The translations under genes were made by a program, and so were the position numbers. Below are positions 45,014 through 52,798 of a stretch of 63,704 nucleotides of DNA, piece after piece. This DNA is from Betaproteobacteria bacterium. GTDB lineage: Bacteria; Pseudomonadota; Gammaproteobacteria; Burkholderiales; Burkholderiaceae_D. The notes beneath the pieces were generated by a model. It was not told the DNA's origin. It worked only from the letters and a program-made list of their open reading frames with translations, and did no database searches. The stretch covers positions 1 to 63,704 of the forward strand of contig VGHX01000003.1 in the NCBI GenBank assembly GCA_016868055.1, in the 5' to 3' direction. Position 1 is the stretch's first letter, and every line of letters begins with the position of its first letter.

Positions 45014-45370
45014 TTACCCGCAGGAGCCACGCAACCCTTCCAAACCCGGCGTGCGAAATCGCAGTACCGATTTGTGTTTGAAGCCATGCTCAGCCAGTGT
45101 GGCGTTTGGTTTCGGCGTGAACATGCGGTCACCGCAGAACCACTGCACGTGCGACCATTGAATGCGTTCAAAGTCGGGATGTTCGCTGTACAGCGACGGC
45201 AGTAACTTCGCTTGTACATCCGCCATGCTGGTATGCATCGAGAGCGGTACCACGGCCGCTGCTGCAAACATCATGTGCTCATCCCATGCCACGTACAGAA
45301 GCGGCGCGGCGAAGCGATCGGCGGTGTCATGCGTCGTGTGTTCATACGATCCGATGGCAGTCACACTCAT
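45014..45370 (-). CDS. dmpO2: Second phenol hydroxylase P4-like subunit (paralogue)
   Basis: 118 residues from the ATG at 45370, which overlaps the dmpN2 TGA by 4 bp; the track start at 45406 is inside dmpN2. Conserved segments: LLYVAWDEHMMFAAAAVVPLSMHT, LLPSLYSEHPDFERIQWSHVQWF and VLRFRTPGLEGLRG. It diverges notably from dmpO and has presumably co-evolved with the metal-deficient dmpN2. The symbol is provisional. Confidence 0.85.
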   Translation of the reverse strand: MSVTAIGSYEHTTHDTADRFAAPLLYVAWDEHMMFAAAAVVPLSMHTSMADVQAKLLPSLYSEHPDFERIQWSHVQWFCGDRMFTPKPNATLAEHGFKHKSVLRFRTPGLEGLRGSCG

Positions 45371-46908
45371 AGCTGCGCCTCCTTCATATCCTGGCCACCA
45401 CCCCACTGCGTGAAGTTGGTGTCGTCTTCCGAGCCATGAAACTCGCCGTTGTCGCGGCCGATAACGACGCCGAGGTCAGCGATTGAGGCCTGTAAAGCAT
45501 CCACCGCTGAATCATTGCGGCGTGCTTGCAAAATCGCATGCGACGGCAGTTGCGCTTGTATGTACTTGTCAGGCTCGTTGCTGAAAATCGTTTGGCACTG
45601 ATCACTGCAAAAGTGGAAGCTTTCATCCTCGTGATGAGTCTCGCGATAGGCGATCCAGCGACCATCGCCCGGCTCTGTAAACATCATCGGTTGCTGACAT
45701 ACCTGGCACTGCATGGGCAGCGCGTGGTTATGAAAGCGCTGTCCCGCTGCCTCCAGCTGAGCGTAGTGCGCCAAGCGCGGGCGGTACCAGCGATCAAAGC
45801 TATTGGGGTATTTGCGGTCAAGCCACGCAAGCTCATCATTACCCGGCACCCACGTGTGGAAGGCCAGCGCGTGGCCGTAGCCATAAAACGCATTCCAGGC
45901 CTGATGACTTAAGTGATCTTTGGCGGCGCAGGCAGCTTGCCAGCCTGCTGGTTTTTTCAAGCCGTAAGGGGCGAGCTCTTCAAACAGCGCATCGATAGGC
46001 GCTTCGACAAAGGTGTCCCAGGATTCTTTCCAACTACCGACGCGCTTGGGCACCATGTAGTCTTGCAGCATGGCGACCAGCGGCATCAACCGGAAACTAC
46101 GCCAGAACCATTTGTCGACCCAGCGCTGCACGGTGGCGACGTTCAATGCGTCTTGTTGCAGCAGGAATTTCACTGTAGCGATGCCTGCTTGCTTGTGACG
46201 CGTGGTATCCGACTGGCTGGAAAATCCAGCCGGCACTGTTGACAGATCACCATTGTGCGCAGCGGCGCTCATGAAGGGCACATACAGCGTGTCTGACAGC
46301 AGCGTCTCGAAACCAAAGCTGATCGCAACCATTAACTCGAATGGTCCGGCGGAAGCAATATCGTCTGCGAAGCTTTTCACCGGTGCGAGGTACCAGGCTT
46401 GCTCGTACCAGCGCGGCGCGGCATGCATGCCATTGAAGTATTTGTTATAGACCGACGCGGCGTGTATTGTCAGCTGTGAATGGCGCAGCTGCTCGGCCGC
46501 TTGAATTTGCGCTGCGATACGTGCGGCATCACCTGGCAGGTTGCGCGCGCTGTGCGCCAACGAGCGGTTTAGCGCGTACTTCAGTGGCGCGAACGCCTGA
46601 AGCACTAATTTGACCGCATTCACATAACGGGCATCGGAAACACCGATCTGGCCATTATTCTGCGCGAAGGCATCGAGCACCGCATACAGGCGACGATCTT
46701 TCTCACTTTGTTGACGCCACCACACATCCAGGGTCATCTGGAACGGGTCTTGCCACTGCGACCAGTCGTTCACCCGAATGCCTTCGTAGCGGGCATAGGG
46801 GAACACTTTATCCATCGACTGGTAGCTGGTGTCCCACTGCAGATCTTGTGTCAACGCCTGGTAGCGGCTGCTCAGATCTAATTTCTTTTTGTCGACTCGC
46901 TTGTCCAT
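45367..46908 (-). CDS. dmpN2: DmpN-like pseudo-oxygenase subunit lacking diiron glutamates
   Basis: 513 residues. It aligns without gaps to the canonical DmpN through at least residue 240, and the C-terminal Cys set (CQVC...FCSDQC) is retained. Yet the diiron ligand positions read K110 (APLKYA), Q140 with H143 (AEQLRH), E201 (FETLL), T235 with H238 (DTTRH): three of four glutamates are gone, both histidines kept. The frame is intact, with strong operon context directly after dmpM. It is unlikely to bind a normal diiron centre; a structural or regulatory role is an inference. The symbol is provisional. Confidence 0.88.
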   Translation of the reverse strand: MDKRVDKKKLDLSSRYQALTQDLQWDTSYQSMDKVFPYARYEGIRVNDWSQWQDPFQMTLDVWWRQQSEKDRRLYAVLDAFAQNNGQIGVSDARYVNAVKLVLQAFAPLKYALNRSLAHSARNLPGDAARIAAQIQAAEQLRHSQLTIHAASVYNKYFNGMHAAPRWYEQAWYLAPVKSFADDIASAGPFELMVAISFGFETLLSDTLYVPFMSAAAHNGDLSTVPAGFSSQSDTTRHKQAGIATVKFLLQQDALNVATVQRWVDKWFWRSFRLMPLVAMLQDYMVPKRVGSWKESWDTFVEAPIDALFEELAPYGLKKPAGWQAACAAKDHLSHQAWNAFYGYGHALAFHTWVPGNDELAWLDRKYPNSFDRWYRPRLAHYAQLEAAGQRFHNHALPMQCQVCQQPMMFTEPGDGRWIAYRETHHEDESFHFCSDQCQTIFSNEPDKYIQAQLPSHAILQARRNDSAVDALQASIADLGVVIGRDNGEFHGSEDDTNFTQWGGGQDMKEAQL

Positions 46909-46938
46909 ATCAGGCTCGCTCGCGTGAGTAGCAGGGGA

Positions 46939-47208
46939 TTAATGCTTCCAGCTCAAGACGAATTCGTCGTCATCCTCATCAAGGTTGCCCGACAAGGTCA
47001 CCAGATTGATCTGCAGCTCTTGTAGATCGTATTTGCGGCCAATGATCTCTTCGATGGTTTCGCGTTTGACTACTAAGCGATTCGGCGCATCGATTTTCAC
47101 TAAACCGGGCGAGTAGACGACTTGTGCCTCCGGGTTATCGGCGACGATTGCGTCGACCAGTGGGCGCGATTCTTCGTTGGCTTGAAACGCGATGAATACG
47201 TTGGACAT
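46939..47208 (-). CDS. dmpM: Phenol hydroxylase effector/coupling protein P2
   Basis: 89 residues, MmoB/DmpM family: MSNVFIAFQANEESRPLVDAIVADNPEAQVVYSPGLVKIDAPNRLVVKRETIEEIIGRKYDLQELQINLVTLSGNLDEDDDEFVLSWKH. This cofactor-free protein tunes substrate access and coupling in the hydroxylase. RBS AGGGGAAG. Confidence 0.95.
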   Translation of the reverse strand: MSNVFIAFQANEESRPLVDAIVADNPEAQVVYSPGLVKIDAPNRLVVKRETIEEIIGRKYDLQELQINLVTLSGNLDEDDDEFVLSWKH

Positions 47209-47250
47209 GTCTTCCCCTGTGTAATTGTGATGAGCGTGTAGACGGTTCGC

Positions 47251-48249
47251 TTACAGCGTGATACCGATCTTGGCGACACGCGCATTAAATGCAGTACGCA
47301 CCTCGGCCAGCGCTTCCTGACCATGCTCACCCAGCGCGATCTCGGCGACCGGTGCCAAACCTGCCTGCACCCGGTCGGACCACGCCTGGATCCAGCCGGT
47401 GACGATGTGCTTGTTCTCATCCGACTCAGCCGCGCAGGCCTTTACGATTGCATCGACCCAGCGCGCGCACTCGTCGTGCCACTCGGGCATGAACGAGGTC
47501 AGCATCGCGACGGCAGTGCCGCCTTTCAAGGTCAGGTGCTCGTCAACGAACGAGCCGTAAATCAGCGGGTAGAGCAGGCCATCGAGCGCGAGGTTTTGCG
47601 CAACGAACATCTCCATCGGGTCTTTCATCACCAGCGTGTCTTCCACCAGACGGCGCAACACTTGCCAGCGCGGGTCATTCAGCCAATCATTCTTGCCGGT
47701 CTGGAGTACGGCGGGGTCATCCACTGCCAGGCCAAAGCGCGTCAGGTACTGCGCGATACCCAAGTGATCCATCGCATGGAAATTGCAGGCTGCCGTGATG
47801 GCAGTGCCGTAGCCGTAGGCGCAGATAAAGGTGTTATTCATATTGCCGGCCCATGCCACATGGCGCAGCGGCATCAGCACCTTGCAAGCGCTCTCGCGAA
47901 CCTCATCGGTCATACGCGAGAGCAGACCGCGCGAATCGACAAAGCTGTAGTTAGCCTCAACCGCTTCGTGTTGACGCGCGCGTGTGATGGTCCAGTTGGC
48001 GTAGTAGTACTGACGTGGATCTTTCAGCACATACCAATCAGCGAGCTTGATCGCCGAGCGCGACGCATCGTAGATCTCGTGCGCTGGATCCCACGTCGGG
48101 CGGTAATGGAAGTTTTGCGTCGGCTGCAGACCAAGCGTCGCCTCTTGATAACGCGTCGCCGGCTTATCGCCACCAATATGTTTTGCGACGTGTGTAAAGG
48201 TGTTGCGGGCCGGTTTGATTTCTTTAGCCTGCAGATCAATGCTACTCAT
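47251..48249 (-). CDS. dmpL: Phenol hydroxylase beta subunit P1
   Basis: 332 residues. The all-alpha, metal-free beta subunit: FHYRPTWDPAHEIYDASRSAIKLADWYVLKDPRQYYYANWTITRARQHEAVEANYSFVDSRG and VAQNLALDGLLYPLIYGSFVDEH. Start overlaps the end of dmpK by 8 bp, indicating translational coupling. Confidence 0.95.
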   Translation of the reverse strand: MSSIDLQAKEIKPARNTFTHVAKHIGGDKPATRYQEATLGLQPTQNFHYRPTWDPAHEIYDASRSAIKLADWYVLKDPRQYYYANWTITRARQHEAVEANYSFVDSRGLLSRMTDEVRESACKVLMPLRHVAWAGNMNNTFICAYGYGTAITAACNFHAMDHLGIAQYLTRFGLAVDDPAVLQTGKNDWLNDPRWQVLRRLVEDTLVMKDPMEMFVAQNLALDGLLYPLIYGSFVDEHLTLKGGTAVAMLTSFMPEWHDECARWVDAIVKACAAESDENKHIVTGWIQAWSDRVQAGLAPVAEIALGEHGQEALAEVRTAFNARVAKIGITL

Positions 48250-48508
48250 CGTGCTCTCCCAGCTTGTTTTCGACGGGCTCGTCGAGGAATTGGACGTTGT
48301 TTTTGATGCAGAAATCGTTGAATAGGTCTTCCGGTAGCGCCAGCTCGACGCTCATATCGGGCCAGCCGACCGAGTATTCGAAGTTGACGAAGCCAGTCGC
48401 GCTGCGGCTGGTGACGCGGACATAACGCCGAGCCAAGGTGTCGGCATCGGCTTCGAGTGCGACCGAGTCTTTCTCGGGCAGTGTCGGTTCGGAGGGCGCT
48501 GACATCAT
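48242..48508 (-). CDS. dmpK: Phenol hydroxylase assembly protein P0
   Basis: 88 residues from the ATG at 48508 (MMSAPSEPTLPEK). The track's 48535 start would leave a leader of only ~12 nt from the sigma-54 start and no ribosome site. Core: ARRYVRVTSRSATGFVNFEYSVGWPDMSVELALPEDLFNDFCIKNNV, matching DmpK, which assists formation of active oxygenase. First gene of the upper operon. Confidence 0.85.
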   Translation of the reverse strand: MMSAPSEPTLPEKDSVALEADADTLARRYVRVTSRSATGFVNFEYSVGWPDMSVELALPEDLFNDFCIKNNVQFLDEPVENKLGEHDE

Positions 48509-48558
48509 GCTTTTGTTGGCCTTATAACAAGTCATTCAGTTTGCTTATGCCTCCTATC

Positions 48559-48573
48559 GCAAGTGGCGTGCCA
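48559..48573 (-). promoter_or_regulatory. Sigma-54 (-24/-12) promoter of the phenol hydroxylase operon
   Basis: Read on the minus strand: TGGCAC-GCCAC-TTGC, a near-perfect match to TGGCAC-N5-TTGCW. The start would fall near 48547. It lies upstream of dmpK and opposite a DmpR-like activator gene, the classic Po arrangement. Confidence 0.85.
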
Positions 48574-48663
48574 GAGTACCCAAAGTTTTGGCCTTAATCT
48601 CGATAAATGCCGGAAAACCATTCAAATTGCTTACTTAGCAGAAAATCATTGCGGCGCCACATT

Positions 48664-48682
48664 TTTGCTGTGATACAGCAAA
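48664..48682. promoter_or_regulatory. Inverted repeat in the dmpR-dmpK intergenic region
   Basis: TTTGCTGT-GAT-ACAGCAAA is an exact 8-bp inverted repeat, roughly 115-135 bp upstream of the predicted dmpK transcription start. It is a candidate regulator site; the GntR protein or the DmpR-like activator are possible binders. Confidence 0.4.
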
Positions 48683-48737
48683 TTTGGCGCAAAATAGGGC
48701 AAATTTTTATGAAATAATGAAATATAGTTTTTGTAAT

Positions 48738-48771
48738 TTGATGAAATCATCAAATTTAACCATCGATGGTC
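48738..48771. promoter_or_regulatory. Candidate upstream activator sites for the DmpR-like regulator
   Basis: TTTGATGA-AA-TCATCAAA (48738-48755) resembles the XylR/DmpR site (TTGATCAATTGATCAA), and ACCATCGATGGT (48760-48771) is a second palindrome beside it. Both lie about 190-220 bp upstream of the sigma-54 start, a distance typical of such enhancers. Confidence 0.55.
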
Positions 48772-48817
48772 TAAAGAAAAAGCTTGGCAAGCGCCGATTT
48801 TTATCGATAATTTAGGT

Positions 48818-50491
48818 ATGAGCGCCGGAAAATCACCCACGCTGCCCCCCGACGATGATTTGCGTCGGCTTATCCATTTCTCTGCGGGGGATGGTCGGAT
48901 TTGGCTGGCTGGGCATCGGATGCTGCTGCTTCACCTGGGTGGATTGGCCAACCTGCGCAAAGAGTTGATTCAGACTATCGGCGTGATGCAAACCCGCCGT
49001 GTACTAAAGCGATCGGGTTATGAATCGGGTGTGCGGGATGCGGCGCTGGCGAGGCAAGTACGGCCGAATGCGGACCCGATGGATCAGTTTTCTGTCGGGC
49101 CGCAGCTGCATATGCTGGAGGGCGCGGTGCAGGTCACGCCCGAGATGTGCGAGTTTGATGTAGAGACCGGTGCTTTTCACGGAATTTTTCGCTGGGATCA
49201 GTCGTGGGAAGTGGAGACCCATGTGCGCGACTTCGGGCCTCAAACGGATCCGGTGTGCTGGATGCTGATCGGCTATGCCTCCGGCTACACCTCGGCATTT
49301 TTTGGCAAACAAATTCTTTTCAAAGAAGTGCAGTGCGCCGCCTGCGGAGAGGATCACTGCCGCATCGAGGGTCGTCCTGTCGACGAGTGGCCTGATGCCG
49401 AGGCCATCAAGGAAGACTACCAGGCCGACTCCCTGTTGGTGCGTATTGAAGACCTGCAGTCGGATCTGGAAAGTCTGCGTGTTTCGTTAGCGCCGAGTGA
49501 TGACTTAGGCGATCTGATCGGGCGTTCCAAATCCTTTGAAAAATCCATTGCGCTGTTACGCAAAGCAGCCAGCACGCAAGTGACAGTCCTGCTGACGGGC
49601 GAAACCGGCGTAGGTAAAGAGCGCTTCGCGCGTACCTTGCATGCGATGAGCCTGCGTGCCGATAAACCTTTTGTCGCGATCAATTGCGCAGCCTTACCGC
49701 ATGAATTAATTGAGAGCGAGTTGTTCGGCGCAGAGAAGGGCGCGTTCACTGGTGCGGGTGCCGCTCGACCGGGGCGCTTTGAGCGCGCGGATGGTGGCAC
49801 GCTATTTCTCGATGAACTAGGCGAGTTGCCGCTGGCCGCACAGGCGAAGCTGCTGCGTGTATTGCAAACGGGTGAAGTCGAACGGCTCGGCGCCACTGCC
49901 ACGCGCAAAGTGGATGTACGTGTCGTCGCAGCGACCAACGTTGATCTTGAGGCTTCGGTTGAAGCAGGGCGCTTCCGACGCGATCTGATGTATCGGCTGA
50001 ATGTCTACCCGATTGCCATTCCGCCTCTGCGCGAGCGTGTTGAAGACATCGAGCCGCTCGCCAATCATATGCTGCGGCAGTTTATGGCGCTGCATAACAA
50101 GCGTGTTGCGGGTATCACCGATCGCGCTTTGGATGCGATGCGTAGCTACCCATGGCCAGGCAACGTACGTGAACTGGAAAACCTGATCGAGCGCGGTTTG
50201 ATCATTACCTCGCCCGGGCAAATGGTGGATGTGGATGATTTGTTCGCGGTCGCACCGGCGCCACCGGCCGTCACGTTGTCTGCCACGGGTGAGTTGAAGC
50301 AAGCGATGCCGGGCGATATGGATAACTTGTTCGATGAACTCCAAAAGCGTGGTCTGTCGCTTGATGCCTTGGAAGACGCGCTGATTCAACAAGCCGTCGA
50401 GCGCGCGGGCGGTAATTTATCTGCGGCTGCTCGGTCACTGGGTTTGACGCGTCCGCAGCTGTCTTACCGTTTGCAGAAGGCAAAGGAGTAG
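48818..50491 (+). CDS. dmpR: DmpR/PoxR-type sigma-54-dependent phenol-sensing activator
   Basis: 557 residues. N-terminal XylR-type sensor domain (about 20-130), V4R domain (about 135-200, with CAACGEDHCRIEGRP), AAA+ domain with Walker A GETGVGKE near residue 260 and the sigma-54 contact GAFTGA near 307, and a C-terminal Fis-type HTH (NLSAAARSLGLTRPQLSYRLQK). Divergent from dmpK. Such proteins bind phenols directly and then activate the operon. Confidence 0.94.
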   Translation: MSAGKSPTLPPDDDLRRLIHFSAGDGRIWLAGHRMLLLHLGGLANLRKELIQTIGVMQTRRVLKRSGYESGVRDAALARQVRPNADPMDQFSVGPQLHMLEGAVQVTPEMCEFDVETGAFHGIFRWDQSWEVETHVRDFGPQTDPVCWMLIGYASGYTSAFFGKQILFKEVQCAACGEDHCRIEGRPVDEWPDAEAIKEDYQADSLLVRIEDLQSDLESLRVSLAPSDDLGDLIGRSKSFEKSIALLRKAASTQVTVLLTGETGVGKERFARTLHAMSLRADKPFVAINCAALPHELIESELFGAEKGAFTGAGAARPGRFERADGGTLFLDELGELPLAAQAKLLRVLQTGEVERLGATATRKVDVRVVAATNVDLEASVEAGRFRRDLMYRLNVYPIAIPPLRERVEDIEPLANHMLRQFMALHNKRVAGITDRALDAMRSYPWPGNVRELENLIERGLIITSPGQMVDVDDLFAVAPAPPAVTLSATGELKQAMPGDMDNLFDELQKRGLSLDALEDALIQQAVERAGGNLSAAARSLGLTRPQLSYRLQKAKE

Positions 50492-50562
50492 CGATGCGGC
50501 TGTGCGCGAGTCGTTATGTTGTACGAATTTGTCTGTAAATACGTCGTGAACGGAGGTGCAAC

Positions 50563-51288
50563 TTGGCCAAAAAATCATTTATCAGTTTGGTAGATAGCGG
50601 CGAGGAAACTGCGGGTTACCGTACCTTGATCGAGCGTACCTATGGCAGGCTGCGTGAAGATATTTTGGATGGTGTATTGCAGCCTGGTGAAAAACTATTG
50701 GTCGAGCATGTAAAGCAGCGCTATGAGGTTGGTGCTGGTACGGTGCGCGAGGCTTTGTCGCGGTTGGTGAGTGAGGCCATGGTGACCGCAGAAGGACAGC
50801 GTGGATTTACCGTTGCACCTATCAGTGCTGATGACCTGATCGATGTAACCAATGTACGCGTTGCGATTGAAACCGACGCGCTGCGCGCGTCGATTCGAAA
50901 CGGGGATGATTTTTGGCGACACCGCCTAAGGCTCGCGTATGAGCAATTATCCGCGTTAGAGCAGCCCTTGAAAGATGAGAACGTGCGGCGCTGGGAGCAA
51001 GCGAACGCAGCGTTTCACGGCGCGCTGCTGTCGGCGTGTGGGTCGCCATGGGCATTACGCGTGGTACAGCAACTCACGCATCACGCAGAACGCTATCGGC
51101 GCTACGCGATTGGTCTGCACACCGGACGTGATGTGCACGCCGAGCACCAGCAAATTTTTGAGGCTGCAGTAACCGGCCAAGATGCGCGCGCGGCACTCGC
51201 ACTTGAATCTCATATTCGTGCAACGCCAGAGTTGATTGTGAAAGCGATTCGCAGTGGCCAAAAGATTTTCGAGCATCAGGATTCATGA
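50563..51288 (+). CDS. GntR family regulator (FCD type, AphS-like)
   Basis: 241 residues from a TTG at 50563, supported by CGGAGGTG five nt upstream. Winged HTH (about 20-90: YGRLREDILDGVLQPGEKLLVEHVKQRYEVGAGTVREALSRLVSEAMV) and an FCD ligand domain (about 95-230). Located next to the DmpR-like gene as aphS is in Comamonas, where AphS represses the phenol genes; repression here is inferred. Confidence 0.9.
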   Translation: MAKKSFISLVDSGEETAGYRTLIERTYGRLREDILDGVLQPGEKLLVEHVKQRYEVGAGTVREALSRLVSEAMVTAEGQRGFTVAPISADDLIDVTNVRVAIETDALRASIRNGDDFWRHRLRLAYEQLSALEQPLKDENVRRWEQANAAFHGALLSACGSPWALRVVQQLTHHAERYRRYAIGLHTGRDVHAEHQQIFEAAVTGQDARAALALESHIRATPELIVKAIRSGQKIFEHQDS

Positions 51289-51377
51289 TGTCGGCAATTT
51301 TGTCATGACCAAAATTTCATCATTTATCAGGATTCGTGATGCCGGCAATTTTGTTATGACCAACGTTTGATCATTTT
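51276..51377. repeat. 51-bp direct duplication at the end of the gntR gene
   Basis: TCAGGATTCATGATGTCGGC... at 51276 is repeated from 51327 as TCAGGATTCGTGATGCCGGC... with a few substitutions. The first copy covers the last codons and stop of the GntR gene. It is a local tandem duplication in the gap before dmpD. Confidence 0.8.
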
Positions 51378-51401
51378 TACCAAGTACTTTTTAAGACTGC
51401 C

Positions 51402-52241
51402 ATGACGACAACAATTTCATCGCCCGAGATCGGGCACAGCATCGATGCCGGTGGTATCGACGTGAACTATCACGATGTTGGCACCGGCTTCCCGGTACTG
51501 CTGATTCATGGCTCGGGCCCTGGTGTATCCGCGTTTGCGAACTGGCGCTTAGTGATGCCTGAGCTGTCGAAGCAGCGCAGAGTGATTGCACCCGATATGG
51601 TGGGCTTTGGTTTCACCGAGCGGCCGCACGGCTTTGCCTACACCATGGATAACTGGGTAAAGCAGGCGATTGATTTGCTCGATGCCTTGGATTTACCGCA
51701 GGTGGATTTGGTCGGTAACTCTTTTGGCGGCGCGCTATCGCTCGCCTTGACCATTCGTTATCCGCAGCGTGTGCGGCGGCTGGTATTGATGGGCGCTGCC
51801 GGTGTGTCATTCCCGATCACGCCGGCACTCGATGCGGTGTGGGGCTATGAGCCTTCGTTTGAAAATATGCGCCGCATTATGGATTTATTTGCTTACGATC
51901 GCGGCTTGGTGAATGATGACCTGGCGCGTTTACGGTTTGAGGCGAGTAATCAGCCGGGTTTTCATGAGAGCTACTCGGCGATGTTTCCAGCGCCGCGCCA
52001 GCGCTGGGTTGATGCACTAGCCAGTAACGAAGATGACATCGCTGCGATTCAGCGAGAAACACTGATCGTACATGGCCGCGACGATAAAGTGATTCCGGTC
52101 GAGAGCTCATTACGACTGTCGCAGCTGATTTCGCGTTCGCAGCTGCATGTATTTGGGCGATGTGGTCACTGGACACAAATCGAGCACTCAGCCCGGTTTG
52201 CGCAGTTGGTGAGCAACTTCTTGTCCGAAGCAGACTTGTGA
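51402..52241 (+). CDS. dmpD: 2-hydroxymuconic semialdehyde hydrolase
   Basis: 279 residues, alpha/beta hydrolase. Oxyanion HGSGPGVSAFANW, nucleophile Ser in GNSFGGALSLAL, Asp in HGRDDKVIP and His in CGHWTQIEH. Very close in pattern to DmpD/XylF. It hydrolyses the ring-fission product to 2-oxopent-4-enoate and formate. It is separated from the lower operon and instead follows the GntR gene on the opposite side of the upper operon. Confidence 0.93.
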   Translation: MTTTISSPEIGHSIDAGGIDVNYHDVGTGFPVLLIHGSGPGVSAFANWRLVMPELSKQRRVIAPDMVGFGFTERPHGFAYTMDNWVKQAIDLLDALDLPQVDLVGNSFGGALSLALTIRYPQRVRRLVLMGAAGVSFPITPALDAVWGYEPSFENMRRIMDLFAYDRGLVNDDLARLRFEASNQPGFHESYSAMFPAPRQRWVDALASNEDDIAAIQRETLIVHGRDDKVIPVESSLRLSQLISRSQLHVFGRCGHWTQIEHSARFAQLVSNFLSEADL

Positions 52242-52352
52242 TCCTTATTGCGAGGCCGCTAGCTGCTTTGGCGCCGTCTGGCCGGACGACATAGTCGGTC
52301 TTTGATGTCGCTGCCGTGCCGTCAGCTTAGCTGGACGGGCCCGATCAATTTC

Positions 52353-52380
52353 AAAAAACGCCAGGGGCCTTAGTGCCCCT
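52353..52380 (-). terminator. Intrinsic terminator of the 52380 small gene
   Basis: On the minus strand AGGGGC-ACTAAG-GCCCCT is followed by GGCG and six T. It begins at the stop codon of the small gene. Confidence 0.7.
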
Positions 52381-52601
52381 TAGCCAATCCTGAAAATCCG
52401 CCAGCCCTCGCGGGTTTTGCGGAGCGAGAATTTCCACTCACCGCCGCGGCGCTTGGCGAATTGAATCGCAGCCACGCGCGCGCTCTCTGCACGACGGAAA
52501 TCCTGAATCAGGATGCTGTCGCCGACGAACATATCGCGGAAAGGGTAAAACACGCGCTCGGCCGGCTGGCGCTCTTCCGATGCCTTCTCGATCACGAACA
52601 T
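52380..52601 (-). CDS. Small hypothetical protein
   Basis: 73 residues from the ATG at 52601, behind GAGAGGAGA; the 52652 track start precedes that site. MFVIEKASEERQPAERVFYPFRDMFVGDSILIQDFRRAESARVAAIQFAKRRGGEWKFSLRKTREGWRIFRIG: basic, probably DNA- or RNA-binding-like C-terminal half, no TM. I do not recognise it. A clear ribosome site and terminator support it. Confidence 0.6.
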   Translation of the reverse strand: MFVIEKASEERQPAERVFYPFRDMFVGDSILIQDFRRAESARVAAIQFAKRRGGEWKFSLRKTREGWRIFRIG

Positions 52602-52727
52602 GGTGTATCTCCTCTCGTCCTCATGCGGGAAGAATCGGACGTTAGGCGGCAAACTTTAGCCGCCGACAGAGATTATTTTCAATTTGCTATGTTCGTGTGG
52701 TAACGGCTTTGTAGATTGGCCGCCACA

Positions 52728-52798
52728 ATGGCTCAGCAAACTAGCGCCGCAGCAGTGTCTCAGCAGACAGGCCGCATGGCTCAGCAAACTAGCGCCGC
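52728..52798. repeat. 24-bp tandem repeat (three units)
   Basis: ATGGCTCAGCAAACTAGCGCCGC occurs at 52728-52750 and 52776-52798, with a degenerate unit (TGTCTCAGCAGACAGGCCGC) between. It sits just beyond, and touches, the 3' end of the exported protein gene. Confidence 0.75.

Noticed and set aside
45367-46908. dmpN2 as a decaying pseudogene
   Set aside because: The frame is intact over 513 codons, both coupled neighbours are intact, and non-ligand conserved motifs are preserved.
47323-48306. 327-residue plus-strand ORF opposite dmpL
   Set aside because: Antisense shadow of a well-conserved hydroxylase subunit gene; no ribosome site or protein-like motifs.
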